Shown here in pieces: positions 34,263 through 43,045 of a stretch of 64,000 nt of DNA. This DNA comes from Thalassospira lucentensis (lineage in GTDB: Bacteria > Pseudomonadota > Alphaproteobacteria > Rhodospirillales > Thalassospiraceae): positions 62,001 to 126,000 of the forward strand of contig NZ_LPVY01000022.1 in assembly GCF_001613805.1 (NCBI RefSeq), given 5' to 3'. The notes under the pieces were generated by a model. It saw only the letters and a program-made list of their open reading frames with translations, was not told the DNA's origin and did no database searches. Made by a program: the position numbers and the translations under genes. The stretch's first letter is position 1, and each line of letters starts with the position of its first letter.

Positions 34263-35501
34263 ATGGCTGTAAGGCCAATTAAGCTTAGCTTTGAAGGTGC
34301 ACTTGGTGCGCAGCTTTCGGCGCGGTTGGATTTGCCAACGGGGCCGGTTCGGGCCTATGCGCTGTTTGCGCATTGCTTTACATGCAGCAAGGACCTGACG
34401 GCGGCGCGCAAGATCGCGCAATCGCTGACCATGCAGGGGATTGGGGTTTTGCGGTTCGATTTTACCGGGCTTGGCGGATCGGGCGGTGATTTTGCATCAA
34501 CCAATTTCACATCCAATCTGGATGACCTGAAACGCGCGGCTGATTTCCTGCGGCATGAATTTGCCGCCCCCCGCTTGCTGATCGGGCATTCGTTGGGCGG
34601 CGCGGCGGTTTTGGCCGTTGCCGATAGCGTGCCCGAGGCAACCGCGGTTGCAACGATTGGTGCACCCGCAGATGTCGAGCATGTGACCCATAATTTCGCC
34701 GGTTACCTTGAAGATATCGAACGCGACGGGCAGGCCGAAGTTTCGTTAAGCGGTCGACCCTTTGTGATCAAGAAGCATTTCATTGATGATCTGCGCGCCC
34801 ATGATATCGGAAAATCGGTCGGCAAATTGCACAAGGCGTTGCTGGTGCTGCATGCGCCGATGGATCAGACGGTGGGTATTGAAAATGCGGCGCGAATTTT
34901 TGATGCCGCCAAGCATCCGAAAAGCTTTGTGTCGCTTGATAGTGCCGACCATTTGTTGCGTGATCCCGATGATGCGACCTATGCCGCGGAAGTGATCAGT
35001 GCATGGGCGCGGCGGTATATCACCGACGAAGAACCGGTCAACGAGGACGTGCCCGATGGGGCAGTGGTTGTCCGTGAAACCGGGCTTGGCAAGTTTCAGG
35101 CGATGGTTCTGGCCGGGCATCACAGAATGCTGGCCGATGAACCCGAAGGTGTCGGCGGGTTTGATAGTGGACCGTCACCTTATGATTTTCTGGCGGCCGC
35201 CCTTGGATCATGTACGGTGATGACCATGCGTATGTATGCCGATCAGAAACAGATTCCGGTCGATGGCATTCGGGTTGAAGTCCGGCATGATAAAATCCAT
35301 GCGACGGATTGCATGGAATGCGGGGCGGAATTCGAACAGAAGGGCGGCAAGATCGACCGTTTCGAACGGATCATTACCCTGCATGGTGATTTTACCGAGG
35401 AAATCCGCGAAAAACTGATCGCGATTGCCAATAAATGCCCGGTGCATCGCACGCTTGAAGCCAAGTCGCTGATCGTGACCCGCGATGAGCGGGATCGGTA
35501 A
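34263..35501 (+). CDS. Bifunctional alpha/beta hydrolase-OsmC fusion protein
   Basis: The 412-residue protein joins an alpha/beta hydrolase (residues 8-255) to an OsmC peroxiredoxin-like domain (about 265-405). The hydrolase has nucleophile Ser110 (LLIGHSLGGAA) and DSADHLL with the His. The OsmC part has GSCTVMTMRMYADQK and NKCPVHRTLEAK, which supply the two redox cysteines. OsmC proteins reduce organic hydroperoxides. The fused hydrolase may free acyl or ester hydroperoxides first, but that is inference. A terminator follows. Confidence 0.9.
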   Translation: MAVRPIKLSFEGALGAQLSARLDLPTGPVRAYALFAHCFTCSKDLTAARKIAQSLTMQGIGVLRFDFTGLGGSGGDFASTNFTSNLDDLKRAADFLRHEFAAPRLLIGHSLGGAAVLAVADSVPEATAVATIGAPADVEHVTHNFAGYLEDIERDGQAEVSLSGRPFVIKKHFIDDLRAHDIGKSVGKLHKALLVLHAPMDQTVGIENAARIFDAAKHPKSFVSLDSADHLLRDPDDATYAAEVISAWARRYITDEEPVNEDVPDGAVVVRETGLGKFQAMVLAGHHRMLADEPEGVGGFDSGPSPYDFLAAALGSCTVMTMRMYADQKQIPVDGIRVEVRHDKIHATDCMECGAEFEQKGGKIDRFERIITLHGDFTEEIREKLIAIANKCPVHRTLEAKSLIVTRDERDR

Positions 35502-35535
35502 AGCCGGTCTTCCTTGACGCAAAGTGCAAACAAAA

Positions 35536-35566
35536 ACGCCCGGCGAAATCAGCCGGGCGTTTTTTA
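35536..35566. terminator. Bidirectional terminator
   Basis: ACGCCCGGC (35536-35544) pairs perfectly with GCCGGGCGT (35552-35560) around GAAATCA, with T6 after it and A5 before it. It ends the hydrolase-OsmC transcript and the long minus-strand operon whose last gene is ridA-like. Confidence 0.88.
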
Positions 35567-35587
35567 TTCGGTTCGGAAGTGACCGGA

Positions 35588-35935
35588 TTACGGTTTTGCC
35601 GCAACCACGATGAATTCAACCAGATAGTCCGGGGTGGCAAGTTTGGCTTCGCCGCATGCACGTGCCGGGGTGTGGCCCTGCGGGACCCATGCGTCCCAGA
35701 TTTCATTCATTTTGGCGAAGTCAGCCATATCGGCCAGCCAGATGGTGGTCGACAGGATGTTTTCCTTTGACGCGCCGCATTCGGCCAGAAGCGCATCAAC
35801 CTTGGCAAGGCATTCCTTGGTCTGATTGGTAACGTCGCTGCCCGGTTCGCCAACCTGGCCGGCAAGATAGATGGTGTCGCCATGGACAACGGCCTGGCTC
35901 ATGCGCGGGCCGGTGTGAAAACGCTGAATGCTCAT
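35588..35935 (-). CDS. RidA family protein
   Basis: The 115-residue protein has the RidA fold, with GDTIYLAGQVGEPG near the N-terminus and TPARACGEAKLATPDYLVEFIVVAA at the C-terminus. It keeps the key Arg (in PARA) and the Glu (VEF). RidA hydrolyses reactive enamine or imine intermediates made by PLP and FAD enzymes, which fits an operon with an aminotransferase and a flavin oxidase. ATG 35935 is used, five bases after AGGAGA; a TTG one codon earlier is also possible. It is the last gene of the operon. Confidence 0.9.
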   Translation of the reverse strand: MSIQRFHTGPRMSQAVVHGDTIYLAGQVGEPGSDVTNQTKECLAKVDALLAECGASKENILSTTIWLADMADFAKMNEIWDAWVPQGHTPARACGEAKLATPDYLVEFIVVAAKP

Positions 35936-35977
35936 CAAAGTCTCCTGATATCAAGATATGATTAGGTTTTGGTTGGT

Positions 35978-37273
35978 TTATGCGGCGTGATTATCACGTT
36001 TGGTAACGCCGCACCAGTCGGCAATGAACAGGGTAAGGACCTCGGTGACTTCCATCATGCTGGAAATCGAGACCCGTTCGTCAATGCCATGAATTCGTTC
36101 GGCTTTCGGGCCATAGCAGGTGGCCGGGATATTGCCGTAAATCTGGAAGAACCGCGCATCCGTTGTCGCGGTGGAGGCATAATTTTTGATCGCACTGCCG
36201 GTGACTTCGTGGTGGATGTTGCCGATCATCGTCATCATCGGATGGCTTTCGTCCATCACGCATCCCTCGGCCTGAAAACCGCGATAGGTGATCTCGAATT
36301 TAGCACCCTTGCAGGCCGGGTGATTTTCCATCGCACTTTGTGCAACCGCCTCGATGGTTTCGCGGACCTTGGATAATTCCATACCGGGATAAAAGCCGAC
36401 ACGGATATCAGCCGAACACGCCGGCGGTACGGTTGATGCCCATTCACCGCCTTCGATCTTGCCCAGATTGAAATTCACCGGATGGACATGCGCGCCATAG
36501 GCCGCATGACGGTGGGTGGGGTGGTTCCAGATGTCTTCGACTTCTTTCAGGGTTTCAAAAAAGCCAAAGGCGGCCTCAATGGCATTACTTCCGGCCGAGG
36601 TATCAAGCACATGCGCCGGACTTCCGGTGACATGAAGCTGAAACCACATCACGCCAAGCTGGGCGGTCATCAGCGTCTGATTGAACGGTTCGGGAATGAT
36701 CGCACAATCGGCGCGATACCCGGCATGCAGGCAGGCCAGCGCGCCATTGCCGGTGCATTCTTCTTCGACAACCGATTGCAGGATCACCGGGGCGGCGGGC
36801 TCAAGGCCCAGATCATGAAGGGCTGCCAGGGCATGGCAATAGGCAATGATCCCGGCCTTCATATCGCCAGCCCCGCGACCATAAAGCCAGTCGCGTTCGA
36901 CATAGGGATCAAACGGGGACCTGCGCCATTGCGCCACCGGACCGGTGGGTACGACATCAATATGCCCGTTTAAAATCAGGCTGCGTCCGGTGTGATGTTT
37001 TGGTTTATGAATGCCGACGATATTTTCCCGTCCGCTATATTCCGTTGTAACTGGCGGGGAAAAGCCCGGTAAATCTCGCAATGCGTCAACATTGATCGCA
37101 ACCCGTTCGACCAGAAGTCCCATATCGGCAAAACGATCCGCAATCCAGTTCTGGGCCGATGTTTCATTGCCCAGAAGGCTGTCATGGCGAACCAATGCAC
37201 ACAGGTCGTCAATCGCACGATCACGGCGATTGGCAACGCTACGGCGCAGTTCATTGCGATCAAAATGGGTCAT
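35978..37273 (-). CDS. M20-family deacylase (ArgE/DapE-like)
   Basis: The 431-residue protein has the zinc motif LNGHIDVVPTG and GRGAGDMKAGIIAYCHAL (second ligand), then SVVEEECTGNGALA with the catalytic glutamates. This is the ArgE/DapE/carboxypeptidase family, which removes acyl groups from amino acids or cleaves peptide-like amides. The start at 37273 is chosen 22 bases after the preceding gene ends, over a longer frame that would overlap it. In this operon it may deacylate an N-acyl amine or amino acid. Confidence 0.88.
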   Translation of the reverse strand: MTHFDRNELRRSVANRRDRAIDDLCALVRHDSLLGNETSAQNWIADRFADMGLLVERVAINVDALRDLPGFSPPVTTEYSGRENIVGIHKPKHHTGRSLILNGHIDVVPTGPVAQWRRSPFDPYVERDWLYGRGAGDMKAGIIAYCHALAALHDLGLEPAAPVILQSVVEEECTGNGALACLHAGYRADCAIIPEPFNQTLMTAQLGVMWFQLHVTGSPAHVLDTSAGSNAIEAAFGFFETLKEVEDIWNHPTHRHAAYGAHVHPVNFNLGKIEGGEWASTVPPACSADIRVGFYPGMELSKVRETIEAVAQSAMENHPACKGAKFEITYRGFQAEGCVMDESHPMMTMIGNIHHEVTGSAIKNYASTATTDARFFQIYGNIPATCYGPKAERIHGIDERVSISSMMEVTEVLTLFIADWCGVTKRDNHAA

Positions 37274-37295
37274 GGCACGATTTCCGTATTCTTCC

Positions 37296-38438
37296 TTACG
37301 CGGTTCGGGCAAGGCCGGGGCGGGTGGCGGCAAGGGCACCTTCGGTCACGCCAAGTTTCGTCATCCTGTCTGGCACGCCATCGCCGCAAATCAGGCTGGC
37401 GGCATATTCGCCCATGGCCGGGGCGGTTTGAATGCCATAGCCGCCCTGACCGGCAAGCCAGTAAAAGCCATCCGCATCCGGGTCGAATGCCGATACCGGA
37501 TCACCATCGGCAAAGAAGCTGCGCAAGCCCGCCCAAGCTTCGCCGGGGCGATTGACCTTAAGCGTGGTTGCCGTCATCAGGCGATCAATCGTGATGGCGA
37601 TATCGAGTTCTTCGGGCTGGACATCATGGGGAACCGTCGGTGTCGCATCGGATGGCGATACCAGAAGGCGCCCGGCGTCTTCCTTGAAATACAGGCCTTC
37701 GCCCACGTCTGATACCATGTGCCAGCCATGCGCATTGACATCAGATGGCAGATCAACCATTACCGCCGTACGACGTTTGGGGGTGATGCCCAGCGGTGTT
37801 ACGCCCGCCAGTTTTGCGATTTCATCGGCCCATGCACCGGATGCGTTGACGATGGTTTGTGCCTCATAGGTTTCGCCGCCCGCCGTGACCTGCCAACCAG
37901 TTGTGGTTTTTGCAATTGCGGTGACATCGGCCTTGACCACCAGATCACCGCCAAGCTTTTTGAAATGACGGATGAAGCCCCAATGCAGCGCATGAACATC
38001 AATATCCATGGCATCGGTTTCAAGGGCACCGCACGCGATCAGATCGGTATTGAGGATCGGGATCAGTTTTTTGATCTCATCGGCTGTCAGGGGGACAACA
38101 TTCGCGCCATTTGCGCAGCCTTCGGTCAGTAGTTCGTCAATCGCGCCTTCATTGCCGTGGGCGGCGGTCAGGATCACACCACGCGGGGTCAGGATCGGAT
38201 TTTCGGTGAAACCTTCGGGCGGGTTCAGGAAAAACTCCCGGCTGGCTGTCGACATTTTGCGGATGATCTGCGGGCCATAGGTTTCGCTGTATAGTGCGGC
38301 TGACCGGCCGGTGCTGTGATAGCCGGGCTGATCTTCGCGTTCGAGAACCGTGACGGACCTGCCGCGTTTGGCCAGAAAATAGGCTGCGGACATGCCGGCA
38401 ATACCGCCGCCAATGATCAGGATATCGGATGTTTTCAT
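37296..38438 (-). CDS. FAD-dependent oxidoreductase (DAO family)
   Basis: The 380-residue protein has the dinucleotide motif DILIIGGGIAGMSAAYFLAKRG and the flavin contacts YHSTGRSAALYSETYG at the N-terminus. The substrate domain includes KRRTAVMVDLPS, and GQGGYGIQTAPAMGEYAA lies at the C-terminus. It resembles glycine, sarcosine or D-amino-acid oxidases. Its 3' neighbour is the M20 deacylase; its start overlaps the stop of the amidohydrolase gene by 4 bases. The substrate is probably an amine or amino acid from this operon. Confidence 0.88.
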   Translation of the reverse strand: MKTSDILIIGGGIAGMSAAYFLAKRGRSVTVLEREDQPGYHSTGRSAALYSETYGPQIIRKMSTASREFFLNPPEGFTENPILTPRGVILTAAHGNEGAIDELLTEGCANGANVVPLTADEIKKLIPILNTDLIACGALETDAMDIDVHALHWGFIRHFKKLGGDLVVKADVTAIAKTTTGWQVTAGGETYEAQTIVNASGAWADEIAKLAGVTPLGITPKRRTAVMVDLPSDVNAHGWHMVSDVGEGLYFKEDAGRLLVSPSDATPTVPHDVQPEELDIAITIDRLMTATTLKVNRPGEAWAGLRSFFADGDPVSAFDPDADGFYWLAGQGGYGIQTAPAMGEYAASLICGDGVPDRMTKLGVTEGALAATRPGLARTA

Positions 38439-39478
38439 TTGGGGCTCCCAGCGGTGGTGGCGTCAAAGGCGCTGATAAACTGAAAAAGGTTTTCAGCCAG
38501 TGTGTTACTGACATAACCACCTTCCTGCACTAGCACGGTTGGCAATTTGAGGCTGCCAATTTTTTCACCGATTTTGGCAAATCCGCCGGGTGTCACGGCA
38601 AGTCCGCCAAACGGATCATCCGATGATGCATCCAGACCCAGTGCAATGACAACTGCATCGGCGCTGAAATGATCGATCATGGCAAGCGCGCGATCAAGGG
38701 TTGCCAGAAACGCATCATCACCGCTGCCAAGGGGCAGGGGATAATTATGGTTGAAACCAAGTCCTGCACCCTGTCCACGTTCTTCGGCATGGCCCCAGAA
38801 AAACGGATAGAAATCGCGTGGATCGGCATGGATCGACAGCGTCATGACATCATCACGGGCATAGAAAATATGCTGCGTGCCGTTACCATGATGCAGATCG
38901 ACATCAAGGATCGCAACCCGGTCATATTTGGCGCGCAGTTCCTGTGCGGCAATCGCACTGTTGTTCAGGTAACAGAAACCACCAGCAATATCGCGGCTGG
39001 CATGGTGGCCGGGCGGGCGGCACAGGGCATAGGCCGATTGGGCATTTTCATCGCGGACACGGCGGGTGGCGGCAATCGCGGTTTGCGCACTGGCATAGGC
39101 CGATTGCCAGGTGGTTGCCGATATCGGGCATGATGTATCGCCCATATGAAAACCGGCCTTGCCCGCCGGGGACCTTGGATAGGGGCCAAGCCGGTCAAAC
39201 GGATGAATGCCGGGTACGACCAGATCAGAACCACCAAAAACCTTCCATTCGGCATGGATGGTTTGCAGGAATTTCAGATATTCGGGCGCATGAATGGCGG
39301 CAATCGGACCCATGCCGAAATCATCAGGGGTGCGCAAATCAAGGCCAAGCCGTTTAATGGCCGTGGTCAGGATTTCCGCCCGTTCGGGGACTTCGGGGAT
39401 TGGCCGTGCTTCGCCTGCGACCATGAATGTCTGGCCGTGATGGCGAAGCTGATCGGCTGAGAAATAGGCATGCATCAT
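38435..39478 (-). CDS. Histone-deacetylase family protein, acetylpolyamine amidohydrolase-like
   Basis: The 347-residue protein is an HDAC-superfamily zinc hydrolase. It has the His pair H158-H159 (RPPGHHA), the zinc ligands Asp194 and His196 (DVDLHHGNGT) and Asp283 (GLDAS). The insertion ADPRDFYPFFWGHAEERGQG matches bacterial acetylpolyamine amidohydrolases rather than acetoin-utilisation proteins. These remove acetyl groups from acetylputrescine or acetylspermidine. A PotBCDA-like importer in the same operon supports a polyamine role. Confidence 0.88.
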   Translation of the reverse strand: MMHAYFSADQLRHHGQTFMVAGEARPIPEVPERAEILTTAIKRLGLDLRTPDDFGMGPIAAIHAPEYLKFLQTIHAEWKVFGGSDLVVPGIHPFDRLGPYPRSPAGKAGFHMGDTSCPISATTWQSAYASAQTAIAATRRVRDENAQSAYALCRPPGHHASRDIAGGFCYLNNSAIAAQELRAKYDRVAILDVDLHHGNGTQHIFYARDDVMTLSIHADPRDFYPFFWGHAEERGQGAGLGFNHNYPLPLGSGDDAFLATLDRALAMIDHFSADAVVIALGLDASSDDPFGGLAVTPGGFAKIGEKIGSLKLPTVLVQEGGYVSNTLAENLFQFISAFDATTAGSPK

Positions 39479-39533
39479 GGGCGCCGCCTTTCGTTGGCTT
39501 TGCGTCGTGGTGTTGGTGGCAGTCTGTTATTTC

Positions 39534-40463
39534 TTAAAAGGCGACCTGATCGGCACCTTTCAGGCCCAGCATGGTGCGGGCTTCGTCCGGTGTTGCGATT
39601 TCAAGGGATAACCCGTCCAGAACTTCACGGATTTTGCGAACTTGTGATGCGTTGTCCGGGGCGAGTTCGCCCTTGCGCAGATACAGGTTATCTTCAAGCC
39701 CGACCCGGACATGACCGCCCATGGTGGCCGACATCGTGGCAAGCGGCATCTGATGACGGCCGGCACCCAGAACCGAAAACTGGTACTGATCACCAAACAG
39801 TTTGTCGGCGGTGCGTTTCAGATGGGCAAGATTGTCGGGATCGGCCCCGATACCGCCCAGAACGCCCAGAACGAACTGAATGAAAATCGGACCCTTGATC
39901 AGGCCGCGATCAACAAAATGGGCCAGCGTATAAAGATGCCCGACGTCATAACATTCAAATTCAAACCTTGTGCCATTGGCATCACCCAGATCGGCCAGAA
40001 TGGTTTCGATATCGGCAAAGGTGTTTTTGAATACGAAATCACGACTGTCTTCGAGAAATTTCGGTTCCCAGTCATGTTTCCAGTCGCTGCGCCCGGCAAG
40101 GGCCGGGAACAGGCCAAAATTCATCGTGCCCATGTTCAGCGACGCCATTTCGGGCGCGGCCTGCTTTGCCGCACGAATACGGTCCTTGACCGTCATGGTC
40201 ATGCCGCCGCCGGTCGAAATGTTGATCACCGCGTCGGTAGCCGATTTGATGCGTGGCAGGAATTGGTCGAAAACAGCCGGTTCCGGGCTTGGAAAGCCGG
40301 TTTCGGGATCGCGGGCATGCAGATGCAGGATCGCAGCCCCGGCATTTGCCGCCGCAATTGCCTGATCGGCAATCTGGTCGGGGGTGATTGGCAGATGCGG
40401 GCTCATGGACGGGGTGTGAACCGATCCGGTGATTGCGCAGGTGATGATGACTTTCCGGCTCAT
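39534..40463 (-). CDS. Beta-keto acid cleavage enzyme (BKACE, DUF849)
   Basis: The 309-residue protein has the zinc-binding N-terminus VIITCAITGSVHTP and the motif ILHLHARDPETG. NISTGGGMTMTVKDR and LNMGTMNFG follow, and HVRVGLEDN lies near the C-terminus. BKACE enzymes condense a beta-keto acid with acetyl-CoA and split it to acetoacetate and a new acyl-CoA. Known substrates include 3-keto-5-aminohexanoate and dehydrocarnitine. Its start overlaps the aminotransferase stop by 4 bases, so the aminotransferase may generate or modify its substrate. Confidence 0.92.
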   Translation of the reverse strand: MSRKVIITCAITGSVHTPSMSPHLPITPDQIADQAIAAANAGAAILHLHARDPETGFPSPEPAVFDQFLPRIKSATDAVINISTGGGMTMTVKDRIRAAKQAAPEMASLNMGTMNFGLFPALAGRSDWKHDWEPKFLEDSRDFVFKNTFADIETILADLGDANGTRFEFECYDVGHLYTLAHFVDRGLIKGPIFIQFVLGVLGGIGADPDNLAHLKRTADKLFGDQYQFSVLGAGRHQMPLATMSATMGGHVRVGLEDNLYLRKGELAPDNASQVRKIREVLDGLSLEIATPDEARTMLGLKGADQVAF

Positions 40464-41833
40464 GCGAAGGCTCCGGCACGGGTGAGTTCGTCCTGAAGGT
40501 CGCCAAGGGCGGCGCGCAACGGAATGAGGATGTCGTCAAACTGATCTGGCTTGATCGTCATGGGCGGGCAGACCATCACATGATCACCGCGATAACCGCC
40601 GCGGGTGCGACGCCAGTAAATGATCAGGCCCTTGTCATAGGCAATATCCACAAGGCGGGCAGCCGCAAGATGTTTGGGATCAATCGGTTCCATGGTTTCA
40701 CGGTCTTTGACCAGTTCGGCGGCAAGCAGCAATCCAAGGCCGCGCACATCGCCGATGATCGGAAATTCATCGGCAAGTTTGCCAAGTTCGGCCTTTAATG
40801 CCGCACCGCTTTGGGCGGCATTTTCCAGAAGATTGTCTTCGTCGATGACATCAAGAACCGCATTTCCCGCCGCACAGGCCATTGGATTACCGGCATAGGT
40901 ATAGCCGTGAATGAAACCGCCATGATCAAGAACCGGTCCGACAATACGATCAGGCGCAATCATCGCACCCAGCGGGGCATAACCCGCCGCCAATCCCTTT
41001 GATACGGCCAGAATATCAGGCGTGATGCCCCAATGTTCGGCAGCGAAATATTTGCCAGTGCGCCCGGCACCGGTCATGACCTCGTCATAGATCAGAAGAA
41101 TGCCGTATTGATCGCAGATTTCACGAATGCGGGCATAGTAGCTGTCGGGCGCGACCAGCGCGCCGGTCGCAGCCCCGCCAACCGGTTCCATGATGAAGCC
41201 AAGAACGGTTTTCGGGCCCTGTTTGAGTATTTCGGCCTCTAGCATGTTGGCGTATTTCAGGCCGCGTTCATGATCGCTCAGATCATCGCGATCCAGATAG
41301 CAGGTCGGGGCCGGAATTTTGGGTTGGTCCACCATCATCGGGGCGAAGGGCGCATGCATTGGCGTATAGCCGGTGATGGCAAGCGCACCAAGGGTTGAAC
41401 CGTGATAGCTGGGGAAACGCGAAATGATCTTGGTCCGCTGGGCTTGCCCCTTCGCCAAGGCATATTGCCGGGCAAGCTTGATGCAGCTTTCGACGGCTTC
41501 TGACCCGCCGGAGACAAAGAATACCCGTTCAAGATCGCCCGGTGCACGTTCGGCCAGGCGGAATGCCAGATTTTCGGCCGCGTCATTTTCAAAATGCAGG
41601 CGATAGGCGAAGCTGGCCTTTTCAAGCTGCGCATTCATCGCGGCAATCACGCGCGGGTCGCTATGGCCGATATTGCTGACCATCGCCCCGCTGGAGGCGT
41701 CGATATAGCGTTTGCCATCGACATCCCACATATAGACGCCCTTGGCATGGTCGATCAGCGGCCGACGCGAACGGCTTTGATAAAACAGGCGGGATTCCCG
41801 GTTATGGCCGGTTTTGGGGGTATCATGCGTCAC
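40460..41833 (-). CDS. Class III (omega) aminotransferase
   Basis: The protein, about 457 residues, is a PLP fold-type I aminotransferase of the ornithine/GABA/beta-alanine group. It has GDLERVFFVSGGSEAVESCIKLARQY, DEVMTGAGRTGKYFAAEHWG and the PLP lysine in DILAVSKGLAAGYAPLGAM. A GTG at 41833 is chosen, with GGAG 11 bases upstream; the frame opens further to 41887. It starts 23 bases after the ABC ATPase gene. Putrescine, 4-aminobutyrate or a related omega-amino compound is the likely amino donor (inference). Confidence 0.88.
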   Translation of the reverse strand: MTHDTPKTGHNRESRLFYQSRSRRPLIDHAKGVYMWDVDGKRYIDASSGAMVSNIGHSDPRVIAAMNAQLEKASFAYRLHFENDAAENLAFRLAERAPGDLERVFFVSGGSEAVESCIKLARQYALAKGQAQRTKIISRFPSYHGSTLGALAITGYTPMHAPFAPMMVDQPKIPAPTCYLDRDDLSDHERGLKYANMLEAEILKQGPKTVLGFIMEPVGGAATGALVAPDSYYARIREICDQYGILLIYDEVMTGAGRTGKYFAAEHWGITPDILAVSKGLAAGYAPLGAMIAPDRIVGPVLDHGGFIHGYTYAGNPMACAAGNAVLDVIDEDNLLENAAQSGAALKAELGKLADEFPIIGDVRGLGLLLAAELVKDRETMEPIDPKHLAAARLVDIAYDKGLIIYWRRTRGGYRGDHVMVCPPMTIKPDQFDDILIPLRAALGDLQDELTRAGAFA

Positions 41834-41856
41834 TTCGGGTGGCACTCCAAATCCGG

Positions 41857-42954
41857 TCAGTCGTGATGACCGGGCAACAACACACAATTTCGGGCGGCAA
41901 TGTGCATGAACACATCGGCACCTTCGTGATGGGGGCGGGCATCAATCGGGTTGATCACCTGCCAGTCACGGCCATTGGCCGTGACGAAATAGCGGGCCTG
42001 CTGCCCCAGATAGTCGACCGTTTTGATCCTGCCGGGGATGGCGATCACGCCGTCTGTGGCACCGTTCTGATCCGATAGCCCGATTTTTTCAGCTCGGATA
42101 ACGGCGCGGACATCTTTTGATCCGTTGGCTTTGGCAGTCTGTTCGGATGTCGTCAGCAACGTCTCGCCGCTTTGCAGGGCGACATTGGTAAAGGCCGCAT
42201 CCGGTGCACCAAGGGCGGCGGGGATGATATTGGAATGACCAAGGAAGTCGGCAACAAAGGCCGATGCGGGATTATTATAAACGTCTTCTGGCGCGCCTTC
42301 CTGTTCGACGACACCGTTATTCATAACCACCAGTTTGTCGGACATGGCAAGGGCTTCGGATTGATCGTGGGTCACAAAAACCGTAGCAATACCCAGTTCG
42401 CGCTGAATGCGTTTAAGTTCGACCCGCATTTCTTCACGCAGGTTGGCATCAAGGGCAGATAGCGGTTCATCAAGCAACAACACATCGGGTTCGATCACGA
42501 TGGCACGCGCCAGTGCAATACGTTGCTGCTGACCACCGGAAAGCTGATTGGGGTACCTGTCGGCGACATGAGGCAGTTGCACGAGATCAAGGGCACGATT
42601 GACCTTGTCGCGGATGTCGGATTTGGACACCTTGCGGTATTTCAGGCCAAAGGCGATATTGTCGTAAATCGATTTATGCGGGAACAGGGCGTAGTTCTGA
42701 AACACCAGTCCCAGATTGCGTTTGTGGATCGGCAGGGCATTAACCCGTTTGCCACGGATCAGCAAATCACCCTCGGTAATGTCGGTCAGTCCGGCAATCA
42801 TGCGAAGTGTCGTGGTCTTGCCGCAACCCGACGGCCCCAGAAAGGTCACGAAACTGTTGTCAGGCACGGTCAGATCCATGCGCTGCACGGCGGTAAATTC
42901 GCCGTAACGCTTGACGACATTTTGCAGTTCGACCGCATTTTCGATGTCAGCCAT
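41857..42954 (-). CDS. ABC transporter ATP-binding protein, PotA-like
   Basis: The 365-residue protein is the ATPase of a polyamine-type importer. It has Walker A GPSGCGKTTTLRM, signature LSGGQQQRIALARAI, Walker B VLLLDEPLSALD and the switch His in FVTHDQSEALAMSDK. A C-terminal TOBE/OB domain follows from about residue 285. The order in this operon is permease, permease, binding protein, ATPase. ATG 42954 is preferred; a GTG is one codon upstream. Confidence 0.92.
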   Translation of the reverse strand: MADIENAVELQNVVKRYGEFTAVQRMDLTVPDNSFVTFLGPSGCGKTTTLRMIAGLTDITEGDLLIRGKRVNALPIHKRNLGLVFQNYALFPHKSIYDNIAFGLKYRKVSKSDIRDKVNRALDLVQLPHVADRYPNQLSGGQQQRIALARAIVIEPDVLLLDEPLSALDANLREEMRVELKRIQRELGIATVFVTHDQSEALAMSDKLVVMNNGVVEQEGAPEDVYNNPASAFVADFLGHSNIIPAALGAPDAAFTNVALQSGETLLTTSEQTAKANGSKDVRAVIRAEKIGLSDQNGATDGVIAIPGRIKTVDYLGQQARYFVTANGRDWQVINPIDARPHHEGADVFMHIAARNCVLLPGHHD

Positions 42955-42989
42955 CACAAATAACCCTGTCAGAAAAAGGCGGTGGTGCC

Positions 42990-43018
42990 CCGGTCGCCAG
43001 TTTGAAAACAGCGACCGG
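42990..43018 (-). promoter_or_regulatory. Intercistronic hairpin after the ABC binding-protein gene
   Basis: CCGGTCGC (42990-42997) pairs perfectly with GCGACCGG (43011-43018) in the 91-base gap before the ATPase gene. No T-run follows on the minus strand. Like those in the TRAP operons, it sits next to a binding-protein gene. Confidence 0.6.
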
Positions 43019-43045
43019 AGATCCGGTTTATGCGATCAGTCCGGC

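Noticed and set aside
32149-40463. A carnitine degradation cluster suggested by the thioesterase and BKACE
   Set aside because: No carnitine dehydrogenase was seen, the two genes are 6 kb apart on opposite strands, and BKACE sits in an operon with polyamine-type genes.
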